Source: Pelagicoccus mobilis
GTDB lineage: Bacteria > Verrucomicrobiota > Verrucomicrobiia > Opitutales > Opitutaceae
Length of the DNA: 64,000 nucleotides
Assembly: GCF_016595505.1 (NCBI RefSeq)
Contig: NZ_JAENIL010000020.1
Location: 58,604-122,603, forward strand
Reading direction: 5' to 3'
Below, piece by piece: positions 9,231-19,700 of the stretch. Every line of letters begins with the position of its first letter. Positions within the stretch are counted from its first letter, which is position 1. The position numbers were made by a program, and so were the translations under genes. The notes below the pieces were generated by a model. That model searched no databases. It was not told the origin of the DNA and saw nothing but the letters and a program-made list of their open reading frames with translations.

Positions 9231-10760
9231 CTAAAGGTCTGGTCGCTCTGAATTCAGTTCACGAATCAGAATCTTGCTTAAACTGTCCACAATCTCCGGA
9301 TACTTTGCTTCGAGGTTCTCCCGCTCCTCATTATCCGCCAGAATGTTGTACAATTGCACCTCACCTGTCTTCCGGTTGGTCTGGATGAGCTTCCAGCCAT
9401 CGCGCTCGATCACAACGCTGCTCCCCATAAAGGTGTTGTTATTGTTCACCACAACGAAGTCGTGCGTCTCTTCTTGATCCTCTCCTAGCAAGGTCGGAAG
9501 GTAGGAGATTCCGTCCTTACCTTCCGGCACCGGAACTCCACCGATGTCAGCCAAAGTCGCCAAAAAGTCGTAGTGAGATGTTAACAAATCCGTCTCCGAG
9601 CCTTCCTCGATTTTCCCGGGCCAACGAACAATCATGGGACATTGGATACCGCCTTGAAAACCACTGCGTTTCATCCCTGCCCGACCAGCCGCCCCGTCGA
9701 AAACATCGCCGATTTCGGAAGTCCGCCACTTCTTGTCCGTGAAGTTCAGTTTCTCGCCTTCAACCGTTTGCTGCTTCTTGTAGGTACTCTTAGGACCGTA
9801 GTACATTTCGTGACCGTTGTCCGAAGTGAATAGCACGATCGTCTTCTCATCGATGCCTTGCTTCTTCAACTCTTCCATGATCAGCCCAACATGGTCGTCT
9901 AGCATCTTCACCATCGAAGCGTACTTTTTCTCAGCGAGAGACAATCGCTCATCGTCCACAAAATCAGGATGGATTTCTGGAATTGCAACTGGCCCATGTG
10001 GTAACTGAGTCGGGTGGTAGAGGAAGAACGATTCATCCTTATTCTCCCGGATGTATTTTAGTATCCCTTCGATAAATACATTTTGAGAATAGGTTTTCCC
10101 TCCCGAACCAACGGGTTCGTCACCGGCTTCCGTCATCTTGGCACAGGTCGGATCGTCATTTCCTTCGAGCTCAAAGCGCTCTCCATTTCGCCAGAGATAA
10201 GGTGGATAAAACCCATGGCAACGCTGGTGATCGTAGTAGCCCTCGTAAAAGTCCCATCCGTGACGCTTCACTCTTTCGTGCCAAGTCAGAAAGCCGCGGT
10301 CTAGTTTCCCGAATTGGGCCGTCTTATAACCGGCCATTTGGCCAACTTGACCGAGCAAAACCTCCTGAGGTGGAATCGGAAGCGAATTCGCCTTATGCTC
10401 CTCCATGCGCTTCTGGTACTCTTCTTCGGAAATTTCCCCCGAGTCGCGCAGGATAGGCAGCCCTGCTTTGTTCTGCGACCATCCGCCACGGCGACCATCA
10501 TGCATCCCGGTCAGCAAAGACCAGCGAGCGGGGGCGCAAAAAACGCCACCATAATAGTTGTTAAAGGAGATCCCTTCCTCCGCGAGCCGATCGATATGAG
10601 GTGTATTCACGATCTCCTGACCATAATGGCTCAGCATCCCGATGCCGAGATCGTCAGCGTAGATCAGAATGACATTGGGCTTCCTATCCGATTCAGCCAA
10701 ATTCGCAGACGGGAACAGAATACATAGCAAACAGACAAACAGGGCTAGTCTTTCCAGCAT
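9231..10760 (-). CDS. Secreted sulfatase (family S1, arylsulfatase-type)
   Basis: Removes sulfate esters from a carbohydrate. The signal peptide is about residues 1-22 (LALFVCLLCILFPSANLAES). The N-terminal metal site is NVILIYADDLG, and the formylglycine motif is C75-A-P-A-R79 in GVFCAPARWSLLTG. Cys at position 1 of the motif means maturation by a formylglycine-generating enzyme, which is not encoded here. Further family marks: GKLDRGF, the TQLPHGP segment and FTSDNGHEMYYG (Asp-Asn metal ligands). The C-terminal subdomain has the usual WKLIQTNRKTGEVQLYNI. 509 residues, a normal length. It lies between two beta-propeller genes, 14 bp after one and 18 bp before the other, so the three are almost certainly co-transcribed. 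The sulfated sugar recognised cannot be told from sequence. Confidence 0.92.
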   Translation of the reverse strand: MLERLALFVCLLCILFPSANLAESDRKPNVILIYADDLGIGMLSHYGQEIVNTPHIDRLAEEGISFNNYYGGVFCAPARWSLLTGMHDGRRGGWSQNKAGLPILRDSGEISEEEYQKRMEEHKANSLPIPPQEVLLGQVGQMAGYKTAQFGKLDRGFLTWHERVKRHGWDFYEGYYDHQRCHGFYPPYLWRNGERFELEGNDDPTCAKMTEAGDEPVGSGGKTYSQNVFIEGILKYIRENKDESFFLYHPTQLPHGPVAIPEIHPDFVDDERLSLAEKKYASMVKMLDDHVGLIMEELKKQGIDEKTIVLFTSDNGHEMYYGPKSTYKKQQTVEGEKLNFTDKKWRTSEIGDVFDGAAGRAGMKRSGFQGGIQCPMIVRWPGKIEEGSETDLLTSHYDFLATLADIGGVPVPEGKDGISYLPTLLGEDQEETHDFVVVNNNNTFMGSSVVIERDGWKLIQTNRKTGEVQLYNILADNEERENLEAKYPEIVDSLSKILIRELNSERPDL

Positions 10761-10774
10761 TTGCTAAAACTGGT

Positions 10775-12523
10775 TTAGTTCCTTGGAAGCACAACCTCTT
10801 TCGTGAAAATCTCCGTTGGTCGCCCACTGCTTTCCAGAACAACAGTTGTTTCTAGCTTTTTCCCTTTCGGCAGCGAGGCTCTACAAGACAATCTAACAAT
10901 CGCGGTTTCAAAAGGCTCCAGAGGACGAACGGCCCCCTTCGCAATCAGTTCACCATCTTTCAGCTGCACAGAAACCTTCGATCGTTCGGAGGCGATTTCA
11001 CCGAAATTCTGAACTTCCACGTAGGCCTCCAACCCGTCTGCAGTGAATTCGAAACGAGGCGACAAGGCAGAGAGCAAGGGAACCTTTTCCTCCGTTTCAG
11101 GCAAACGCGCCCAAGCGAAAGCGATTCCACCCTCTCGGTTCTTGCCGAGCAACTTTCCTGCCCAATTATCCATTGTCAGACCGCTCTGCTTTCCTGAAAA
11201 ACTCAATATCAAGTCCTTTCCATCTCTTTCCGTATCCACAACCTTACTACCACGGCCATAGTTAACTTCATCCGAGGAACCAAATCGCAGCGACTCGATG
11301 TCCAAATCCGAGTGCGGATTGAACCCCTCCTCTGCCTTGATTCGAACTCTGATTCGTTTGGTCTTGGCGGTAACCGCTCCCGAATTCTCGATCACAGCCA
11401 AACGAGCAACCGTCATTGGAAGCGAAATGAGTTTCGAGTTGTGCTCATCATTCGCATTGTCGTTGTACTTGTCGGAATCGATTACGGCGAAATACACGTG
11501 CGTCGGCCGACCATGTTCATCCTGTAGAAAGCGAATGCGTTCATACTTATACCAATCCGGCTTGGTTCCGTCCTCGTAGACTGCGATTCCTGGCACGTAG
11601 GCTTCCCCTGGTTCAGTATTCCAATGAAACCCATCCAGTGAGCGCAGGTAGTAGGCGATTCGGCCGCGCCAGTCGTTCACGACGATGTGGTACTGGATAT
11701 CATCCTTCCACATAACGGGATCTTCAAATGTCCCCGGCACCTTCGGATAGACCGACTCAGCGGAAGTATTGTACCAGTTCTCCGCTCCATCTGGACTTGC
11801 CCAGATATACCCGCGACGCGAAACAGCGATGTACGATCCATCATCGCGAGGGGCGAAAGAGAAATTGACGTATCCCTTGAATACATACCGTTCACGTTTG
11901 TGAAAGTCATAGGTTCGCCGCTTCCAAGGACCGCTCAAACTCTCGGCGGCGAAATAACGACCGTGGGTCGAGTAGACCAAATAACGCCCTTGCTTGCTGA
12001 TTTTGGTCGGCGTGATCAGTTCGGGATTGTGCCCTTCGCCCAGGACCTCCATCGCGACGTATGGCCCCATTGGGTCGTCAGCCACCGCATGCACGATTTC
12101 CGAATCAAAGTAGCCGAAGTGCCCATCAGGATGGTCCTCTGGCCACCGAGCAGTGTAGAGATGGAACTTTCCATTCTCATCCTCGTACGGATAGCCGCAC
12201 CAATACGACCAAGCAGGATCCTCAATCCCATTTGTCACGTCGCGTGGTTTCACCCCCTCACTTCCCCAGGTATCGCTCGTTAGCCCACCTCGGATTGGCA
12301 TCGGCAAAATAAGATCCTTAAACTGTCCGCCCGGCACTAGATTTGCCCACTCGGCAGGTTTTTCGCGAACCTGAGGTTTGGCACGTTCGGGGACCTTTTC
12401 GGCTGAAGCGAACACAGCAGCAACTGCCCAGATACTAAGAAGCAGCAACGTTCTAAAAGAATCAACAGGACCTCGATTCGCTGTGCCGCGAATCGAAGAT
12501 TCAGAATATGGAGTTTTTTTCAT
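10775..12523 (-). CDS. Secreted beta-propeller glycosidase-like protein with C-terminal beta domain
   Basis: Predicted exported five-bladed propeller protein, probably a glycoside hydrolase. The frame is open from 12592, but ATG 12523 (MKKTPYSESS) gives a signal peptide with hydrophobic core LLLLSIWAVAAVFASAE and is preceded on the sense strand by AACCCCTAC; 582 residues. Propeller marks: GIEDPAWSYWCGYPYEDENG, KFHLYTARWPEDHP, GHNPELI, GTFEDPVMWKDDIQYHIVVN, IRFLQDEHGRPTHVYFAV. The Glu-Asp pairs at blade starts resemble GH43-like clans. The last 170 residues form a beta-rich domain of unknown role (LSPRFEFTADGLEAYVEVQN). The sulfatase start lies 14 bp downstream, so co-transcription is likely. 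I do not recognise a defined CAZy family; it could equally be a divergent GH43 or an unassigned propeller family. Confidence 0.55.
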   Translation of the reverse strand: MKKTPYSESSIRGTANRGPVDSFRTLLLLSIWAVAAVFASAEKVPERAKPQVREKPAEWANLVPGGQFKDLILPMPIRGGLTSDTWGSEGVKPRDVTNGIEDPAWSYWCGYPYEDENGKFHLYTARWPEDHPDGHFGYFDSEIVHAVADDPMGPYVAMEVLGEGHNPELITPTKISKQGRYLVYSTHGRYFAAESLSGPWKRRTYDFHKRERYVFKGYVNFSFAPRDDGSYIAVSRRGYIWASPDGAENWYNTSAESVYPKVPGTFEDPVMWKDDIQYHIVVNDWRGRIAYYLRSLDGFHWNTEPGEAYVPGIAVYEDGTKPDWYKYERIRFLQDEHGRPTHVYFAVIDSDKYNDNANDEHNSKLISLPMTVARLAVIENSGAVTAKTKRIRVRIKAEEGFNPHSDLDIESLRFGSSDEVNYGRGSKVVDTERDGKDLILSFSGKQSGLTMDNWAGKLLGKNREGGIAFAWARLPETEEKVPLLSALSPRFEFTADGLEAYVEVQNFGEIASERSKVSVQLKDGELIAKGAVRPLEPFETAIVRLSCRASLPKGKKLETTVVLESSGRPTEIFTKEVVLPRN

Positions 12524-12724
12524 GTAGGGGTTATTCAACGAGGCCATCACCACAGTGGGCACCTCAACAAATTCATCCCCATTATCGCACATTTCGCCAT
12601 GAAAACGTTAAGACATATTCGTAATTCTTTTGACCATATGTCCCAGCACGCAGCGGTTGTCGTGCAATCATCCTACGCGCATCCAGAAACTGGTCACACC
12701 TTGGGTTCAGACCACATTTCAGGT

Positions 12725-15700
12725 TTATGAGGACTGTTTCGTTTTGTAGTGGGATGGAGCTACACCGAACTCCTTTTTGAAGATGCGGCCAAAATAACTG
12801 AGATCCGAAATACCAACATGCACGAGCGTCTCGGAGACCGTCATGCCTCCATCACCCAACAACTGAGCTGCGCGTTTTAGACGCATGGTACGAATAAACG
12901 GACTCGGTGTCTGGCCAGTGAGAGCTTTCAGTTTTCTGTAAAGCGTCGCTCGACTCATTCCCATTTGGCTGGCAAACTGATCCACATCGAAAGTCTCATC
13001 GTCCATATTGGCGTCTACAATTTCGATGGCTTTTCTGAACATCATCTCGTCCGTCTTGTTTACCGTCACATCACTTGGCTCGATGACTACCTGCTCGGCA
13101 AAGCGCTTCTTCAAACGGCGCCGCAACTCGAGCAGATTCTCGATCTGGGCTTCGAGGCGCACTACATTGACCGGTTTCGCATAATACGCATCCGCCCCGA
13201 CCTGAGCGCCTTTCACTCGATGCTCCTCCGCTCCGCGGGCAGTCAAAAGTATGATCGGGATGTGCGAGGTATCCGCATTTTCTTTCAGCCGTCGACAAAG
13301 CTCGAAGCCATCCATCTCGGGCATCATTACGTCGCTTACGATCAGATCCAGATCCACCACTCGAGCGATCTCCAAGCCTTCCTTACCGTTCGCAGCCTCG
13401 TGCACCGAAAACGACTCTGAAAACTCGTTTCTCAAAAAGCGCCTGACGTCCTCGTTATCTTCAACAAACAAGAGATTCGGCATGTCCCCTTCTCCGTGCG
13501 AAACGGACTCTTCGAGAAGGTCGTGCTCAAGGTCTTCACGCTCCTCGTCCGGCCTTACAGAAACTTCCTTCAATGGCAGTTCTACAATGACCCGAGTTCC
13601 CCCCTGGCCCCTGCCAATGGGGCTCTCGATTTCCAACATGCCGCCCATCAACTCCACCAATTGCTTGGCATAAGATAAACCGATTCCAAACCCCTCAGCA
13701 TACGTCCTTGACTTATTCACCCGATAGAACGGCTCCAAAACCAAGTTAATTTCGTGCTCGGGGATCCCAACACCTCCATCCTCGACAGTAAGCCGGGCAA
13801 CCTTCCCTGTCCCCTCCGGCTTGAGATCCAAGCGCACAACAACCTCCCCCCCTTCGGCGGTGTACTTGATCGCATTCGAGACCAAGTTGTCGATAACCTG
13901 CTGTAGTTTCTCCCCATCGTATTCGCATTCGCAATACTCGTCGCTACAGAAAACCTTCACGTCTTGCCCCTTAGCCTCCCATAGAGGGGACTCGCATTGG
14001 ACAGCGTCTCGTACAAAGCCAACCACCTCTCCTCTAACGGGACGAACCGCAATCTTGCCCATCTCGGCCTTCCGAAACTGCAACAACTGACGCAGCAAAG
14101 CCTGCATCTTTCTAGCATTCCCCAAGGCGAGTTTGAGGTTCCCCTCGTTCTTCTCATTCTGCTTACTTCGCAGCAAGCTCTCCAAGGGCCCCACGATCAC
14201 CGAGAGAGGGTTCAATAGTTCATGGGAAATATTGGTAAAGAAATCCAATTTGAATTCCTCCATCGCCAACGCGGTCTGTACCCGAGCTTTGAACAGGGCA
14301 TAAACAAGATACACAAGAGTCGCTCCAACCACACATACCAAGGCGATAAACCAACCCCGTTTCCATACCGGCGGGACAACAACGATAGCGATTTTGGCAG
14401 GAGTCGTATCAACATTCCAATCACGATCTCGAGCCCGAACTTCAAACGTCCTAGAGCCTGAGCCAATGTCATCTAAAGCTACATTCGTGCCTCGCGTGAA
14501 GGGAGACCAATCCCCTTCGCCAAGGCGCCATGAGAACTCAAGCTCATCTTTGGCCGTATCGGACCAGCTATCCACTCCAGTCCAATCCACTAACACCTGG
14601 CTCCCCTCTGGAACCCGGCGGTCTGCCCCAAGAATCTGAGTATCTGGAGCATTCAGATCCCGGCGATATCTCACCGTTCGAAACAACTGTTCCCGCGATT
14701 CGCTCGGAGCCCCTTCAATCAACCACGAACGATAACTGAAGTTCATCCACAATACCCCATTCTCCTCAAGTCGGAGAGTGCAGCTTTCTCGGTCGAAGAG
14801 ATACCCCGCAGGCATGTCAAAATTCGACCATGACTGCCCATCGAAGCGGCTTAAGCCTTCTGAGGTTGCCGCCCAAAGAGCGCCCTCACCCTCGGCGAGG
14901 TAAGCGACCTCGGGACTACTCAACCCATCTCGACTTGAGTACCGTATCCACTTTTCCCCGTCAAATCGATGAACCCCGCTGCCCCATAGAGCTACCCAAA
15001 GGTCGTTTTTGGAATCTACGATTATATGATCCACCCAACGCCTAGCGAATAACGTTTCAGTTTTTCCATTCGACTTTCGGTCGCCAAACCAGGGTCGCTC
15101 CAAACCAAGGGCCGCCACCCATAGACCATCGTCCTCCCGTTCAACAATACTCGCCACTCTAGGAGGGAATACCGGAGGTTCCAACTGAGAGCTCACCCAC
15201 TCACCGGATAGTTTCTTGAAAACAACGACGCCGCCACCCCGCACGTTTTTTGGCCGTGGCGTTCCATCTCCAAAAACAACCGAACCATCCCTCAACTCGA
15301 AAAATCCCATGTAGCTCAAACGTGAATCTTCCTCGAAGAAGCTCTCCAAGCGCCACTCACCCTCTTCCCGATACGAGACAGCTGCCTGCCCCTCGTGTTG
15401 CCCCGAGAGCCACAATGTACCGTCGCTTGATAAGGACACCAAATTGGGGTTGTCGATCACCCCATCGCTCTTGTCATGAACAAGCCAAGAATCAGCCTCA
15501 GCGTCATAGGAAATCAAGCGAGCATCATGATCGAGGAACCACTCTACGCCGCTCTTATCGACGCATTGATAGTTGAGTTCCTCGAAAGTAGCCCACTTAT
15601 CGGACGAGAGATCGACGATGTAACTTTTCGATTCCCTTCCGCCTACGACGAAGCGACCATCACTGAGTTTCAGCAAAAAGGAGGAAGACCGCGGGATGGG

Positions 15701-16645
15701 TAGCTCCCTTGTACTGTACACTTCCAACTCTTCGCCATCAGCCACGATGAGCCGTCTAGGGAACAGCAACAAGGTCCGCTCGCCATCGTAGTCGGCGACG
15801 TCGAAACCGATTTCCCGATCATTCGAAAACCGGTTTCCCCACGGAACGGACTTCATCTGGTAATCCTCGAAGAAGTAACAAGCCCCATCCAAGTGGGTTC
15901 GGCGCATCCAAATTCGCCCTCGACCATCTTGAGTCATCGGGACTCCGATCTGATTTCGGAAGGGCATCACAAACTCTTTGAAGAGAACGAGCTGATCCTC
16001 GACGAACTCGAAAACGCGGACCTTCCCGTCTTCTGCGTCAGTCGTCCAAATTCGGCCGTTTCTATCGACCAACAGAGTTCGTACGGTTCCTATTTCCGTT
16101 TCGAAGGATAAAACCTCCCCCTTCTCAATTCGATAGATCCGCCCCCCTTCGGCCACCCAAAGCCTCTCTTCGTCCGAAGCGTTCATTCCTCCCACGAAGG
16201 CCACCCCCGCTTGACCGGAGCCAGTTCCCTTCCGTTCAAACAAAGTGACCCATTCTTCGTCGACCAACTGCAGCATTCTCTGGGTAGTCAGGACGTAAAC
16301 CAATCCTGATTCTGAAAGGAAATGAGATACGATCGTCTCATTCTCGATATTCTCTCCTTCGAGCTCGTAACGTCTCAATTCACTTCCATTGAAGCGTGCG
16401 ATTTCCTGGCTTTTCCGAAACCAAATATCGCCCCCGATACCTTCCACCGCATTTCGGTAGTTCAAATCGGATACAAGCTCGATCTCAGTCCAACGCCATT
16501 GCTCTCCAATCGAAACCGAAATCTTCGGCTCGTAAGGCTCGACCGACCAGCCCTCATGCAAGCAGACGATCCAGACCGCGAAACCGCAGAGGATCCCCCT
16601 CGCGGCACGCGTCAAAACGGAAATATGCTGCTCCTTTGAGTCCAT
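12725..16645 (-). CDS. Hybrid two-component sensor kinase/response regulator with AraC output (HTCS)
   Basis: One-protein sugar sensor and transcription factor. From ATG 16645 (residue 9 of the open frame; AAAGGTGG ribosome-binding site just upstream) it is 1306 residues. Order: signal/membrane anchor at about 15-35; periplasmic two-component-regulator propeller repeats (DRNGRIWTT, DSKNDLWVALWG, AEGEGALWAATSEGLSRFD); a Y_Y_Y domain (FSWRLGEGDWSPF); a membrane helix at about 765-787 (WFIALVCVVGATLVYLVYALF); HisKA with phospho-acceptor H808 (FFTNISHELLNPL); an ATPase domain (DNLVSNAIKYT, VEDGGVGIPEHE, GFGIGLSYAK); a receiver with D1105 (LIVSDVMMPEMDG); and an AraC helix-turn-helix pair (FASQMGMSRATLYRKLKALT, VSETLVHVGISDLSYFGRIF). 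All catalytic residues are present. It sits between the GH2 gene and the propeller/sulfatase genes, on the same strand, and is the likely activator of this block. Confidence 0.95.
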   Translation of the reverse strand: MDSKEQHISVLTRAARGILCGFAVWIVCLHEGWSVEPYEPKISVSIGEQWRWTEIELVSDLNYRNAVEGIGGDIWFRKSQEIARFNGSELRRYELEGENIENETIVSHFLSESGLVYVLTTQRMLQLVDEEWVTLFERKGTGSGQAGVAFVGGMNASDEERLWVAEGGRIYRIEKGEVLSFETEIGTVRTLLVDRNGRIWTTDAEDGKVRVFEFVEDQLVLFKEFVMPFRNQIGVPMTQDGRGRIWMRRTHLDGACYFFEDYQMKSVPWGNRFSNDREIGFDVADYDGERTLLLFPRRLIVADGEELEVYSTRELPIPRSSSFLLKLSDGRFVVGGRESKSYIVDLSSDKWATFEELNYQCVDKSGVEWFLDHDARLISYDAEADSWLVHDKSDGVIDNPNLVSLSSDGTLWLSGQHEGQAAVSYREEGEWRLESFFEEDSRLSYMGFFELRDGSVVFGDGTPRPKNVRGGGVVVFKKLSGEWVSSQLEPPVFPPRVASIVEREDDGLWVAALGLERPWFGDRKSNGKTETLFARRWVDHIIVDSKNDLWVALWGSGVHRFDGEKWIRYSSRDGLSSPEVAYLAEGEGALWAATSEGLSRFDGQSWSNFDMPAGYLFDRESCTLRLEENGVLWMNFSYRSWLIEGAPSESREQLFRTVRYRRDLNAPDTQILGADRRVPEGSQVLVDWTGVDSWSDTAKDELEFSWRLGEGDWSPFTRGTNVALDDIGSGSRTFEVRARDRDWNVDTTPAKIAIVVVPPVWKRGWFIALVCVVGATLVYLVYALFKARVQTALAMEEFKLDFFTNISHELLNPLSVIVGPLESLLRSKQNEKNEGNLKLALGNARKMQALLRQLLQFRKAEMGKIAVRPVRGEVVGFVRDAVQCESPLWEAKGQDVKVFCSDEYCECEYDGEKLQQVIDNLVSNAIKYTAEGGEVVVRLDLKPEGTGKVARLTVEDGGVGIPEHEINLVLEPFYRVNKSRTYAEGFGIGLSYAKQLVELMGGMLEIESPIGRGQGGTRVIVELPLKEVSVRPDEEREDLEHDLLEESVSHGEGDMPNLLFVEDNEDVRRFLRNEFSESFSVHEAANGKEGLEIARVVDLDLIVSDVMMPEMDGFELCRRLKENADTSHIPIILLTARGAEEHRVKGAQVGADAYYAKPVNVVRLEAQIENLLELRRRLKKRFAEQVVIEPSDVTVNKTDEMMFRKAIEIVDANMDDETFDVDQFASQMGMSRATLYRKLKALTGQTPSPFIRTMRLKRAAQLLGDGGMTVSETLVHVGISDLSYFGRIFKKEFGVAPSHYKTKQSS

Positions 16646-16745
16646 AACCAGCCACCTTTCAGTGAACACAAACTAGATTAGCTCGTTAACATAGCAAGGC
16701 GACGTTCAATTATCTATTTCTCCGAACATTACCGATTCCCCAAAA

Positions 16746-19700
16746 TCACCTGATCACAATTTCGTCCAAACACAGCCCTTCGCCGGACAAAGGCTCTAGT
16801 CGGATCCGATTCGCGCCACGCTCGATCTGCATCGGCACTTTGACCATGCTCCACTTACGACCAGGGTGATCGCTATTGGAGAGCAGTAGTGACTCCTCAA
16901 CTACCTCTCCATTTATGATAACTCTCACACGATGGCCCTTTTCGCCTTCCACGATTCCACCATAGCGGATGGCGAGTTTTGCCCGGCCAGAGTCACCATC
17001 GTTCTCGTAGTACCATTCGACAGATTGATTCGGATCATCGACGAACTGGATGTAACCATCGCCACGGAAAATCTGGCCCTTGCCTTTGCCTACTACTTTC
17101 GCCCCTTCAAAAGTCGCACGTTCTGCTTGCTCACCAGCAAGGACATCCGCTGCGGCTACACTGCTTTTCCACACGAAGCCCTCGTCCATGGCGAATCGTT
17201 CTTCCAAAGTCTGAACCGCCTCACCATTCAATACGACCAGAGCTTTGACAGTAGTCCCTGGAACGACCTCGAAGCTGCCATTGTAGCGGGTTGATTGCTT
17301 GCTAGGCTCAGAACCATCGAGGGTGTAGAAAACCTTAATTTTCGCTTCGGGAGCATTGCCTCGCAGTGTCAACAACTTGGTATCGATACTCACCTGCTGA
17401 GAATACACCAACTTCTTCTCGCCGAGAATACTGCTGGTAAGTAAGGCGATATTCCCCTCCTCACCCGTCGCCTGCACAAAGGCACGAGTCAGTCCGTAAA
17501 AGGCGATTCGATTGTCCACGCCTTGATGCTTTTCCGTATCCACAGGACTTCCATTCCCCAAAGCCCGAATGCGGGCCGGGCCGATAACGTGGAACCAGCT
17601 ACGATTTTCGCCGTAGGGATAAAACTCTCCCTGTTTGTCTTGAGTGGATACACGAACCTGAACGATGTCCTCTCCTTCGGGCGACAGAGGTTCGCCATCG
17701 ATCGAGAGATCTAACTGAGCGGGAGCGCCCGCAGTACGGACCACTTCGTTCGCAACCGCTCTTCCTTGATTGTAGCCAACCGCTTTGATCTCACCTGGCT
17801 CCCAGCCAACCATCCATTGGCAAGCCATCTTGTCCCAAGTAATTCCCGGCTTCTGCTTGCCCAGCGAGCGGCCATTAAAGAAGAGTTCAACTTCTTCACA
17901 AGTTGAATACACCTGCACAGGAACTTTCGTTCCAGTCTTCATGGAGGGATGAGTCCAGTGTGGCAAGATATGTACCATCGGAGCTTCCGTCCACTGGCTT
18001 TGATAGAGGTAGTAGAGATCCTTTTCGAAGTTCGACAGGTCAATCGCTCCTCCCGAGAAAGCCTTGAAGGGCCAACCTCCGTGATACTTAGCTTCCCCAA
18101 GATAGTCGTGCCCACACCAACGGTAGGTACCTGAGAAATTCGGAATGTCCCTAAGCTTCTCGATGTTGTGACCAGATGTCAGCCGCACCATCGAGTTATC
18201 ATAGCTTGAGAAGAAGATATGCTTTGGGTGAGCACGATCCGCTTCATCGATCCAATCGTAGGTAAAGATCTCTTCCTCCGTGTAATCCGGATAATAGTGG
18301 GGATTGTGACGCGTACTAGGATATCCATTACGGTACCAAGTCTTGCTCCGATAATACCCACGGACCTGGAAGGTATGCGTATTCTCGGTGCCGATAAATG
18401 GCTGATGAGTCACTAGGTTCTCGAAAAACCCGTTCTGTTCGCTGGCGCCATTCGCCCCATAAACATCCATAACTTCGTGAGCAGAGTGCCCCGATGTTAC
18501 TGGACGAGTTGGGTCGAGCTCGTGGCAGAGTTTTACCAAGGCCTTGGCTGAATCCTCGCCCTTGGTCTCATTCCCCACGCTCCAGATCACGATGGATGGG
18601 TGATTGCGATCCCGACGCATCCAGTCCGTAAGATCACGTTCCCACCATTCATCAAAGGCGTGCGCACCATAGTCGTGCTCAGCTTTCTGGTGCCAACCAT
18701 CGAAAATCTCATCCATCACGAGGATGCCAAGCTCATCGCAATAATCGTAGAACTCGGGGGTCATCGGATTGTGGGCAGTGCGAATCGAGTTCACACCCAT
18801 TGCTTTCAACTGCTCGATTCGGAACTTAACGATCTTATCAGGAACCGCCGCTCCGAGGGGCCCTGCATCTTGGTGATTACACACTCCGCGCAGTTTTACG
18901 TTTCGGCCATTGAGCCAAAACCCAGTATCCACCTTCCACTCAATATCACGAATACCAAATCGTGTGGTAACAGTATCCAGTTTTTTCTGACCGGAAACAA
19001 CTTCGACAATCGCCTTGTAGAGGTGCGGCGAATGCGTATCCCAGCGAAGCGGGTTCGAAACCTGAAAGTCGAAGTCGACAACACTTACCTCATTCGCCGA
19101 AACCCTTGCCTTTCGCCGTTCCCTAACGACTTCCTTCCCCTCGGGGTCCAGGATCGACACATCAATCGCTAGTTTTCTTTGCTCCCCAGTCGTATTTCGA
19201 ATCTCCGCATCAACGAAGACCTTGTCTCCCTCGGAGCGAATATAAACGCCATCTCGCGCCACGTGAACCTTGTCCTTAACATCGATCCAGGTGTGAGCGT
19301 ATATGCCGCTACCGGTGTACCAACGAGCGGATGGTTGTTTATCGTTATCTACTCGCACCGCAAAGGTGATCGTATCTGATTCGTCTACGATTTCGCTTAT
19401 GTCATAAGCGAAGGAGATCCATCCGTAAGGACGATGGCCTAGCTTTTTCCCATTCGCCCAAACCGTACTGTTCATGCAGACGCCATCGAAGGCGATCTCT
19501 ACATGGCGGCCCTTCCACTCGGCTGGGACCTCAATCGTCTTACGGTACCAACCGATTCCGGCAGGCAGATATCCACAGGCGTCCGCCATGGGATTGGATG
19601 CATCATACTCGCCTTCGATACTCCAGTCATGCGGAACACTCAGCGAGCGCCAGGCATCATCGACGTAGGCAATCGCTTCCGCACCTGCCACATCCTCTTG

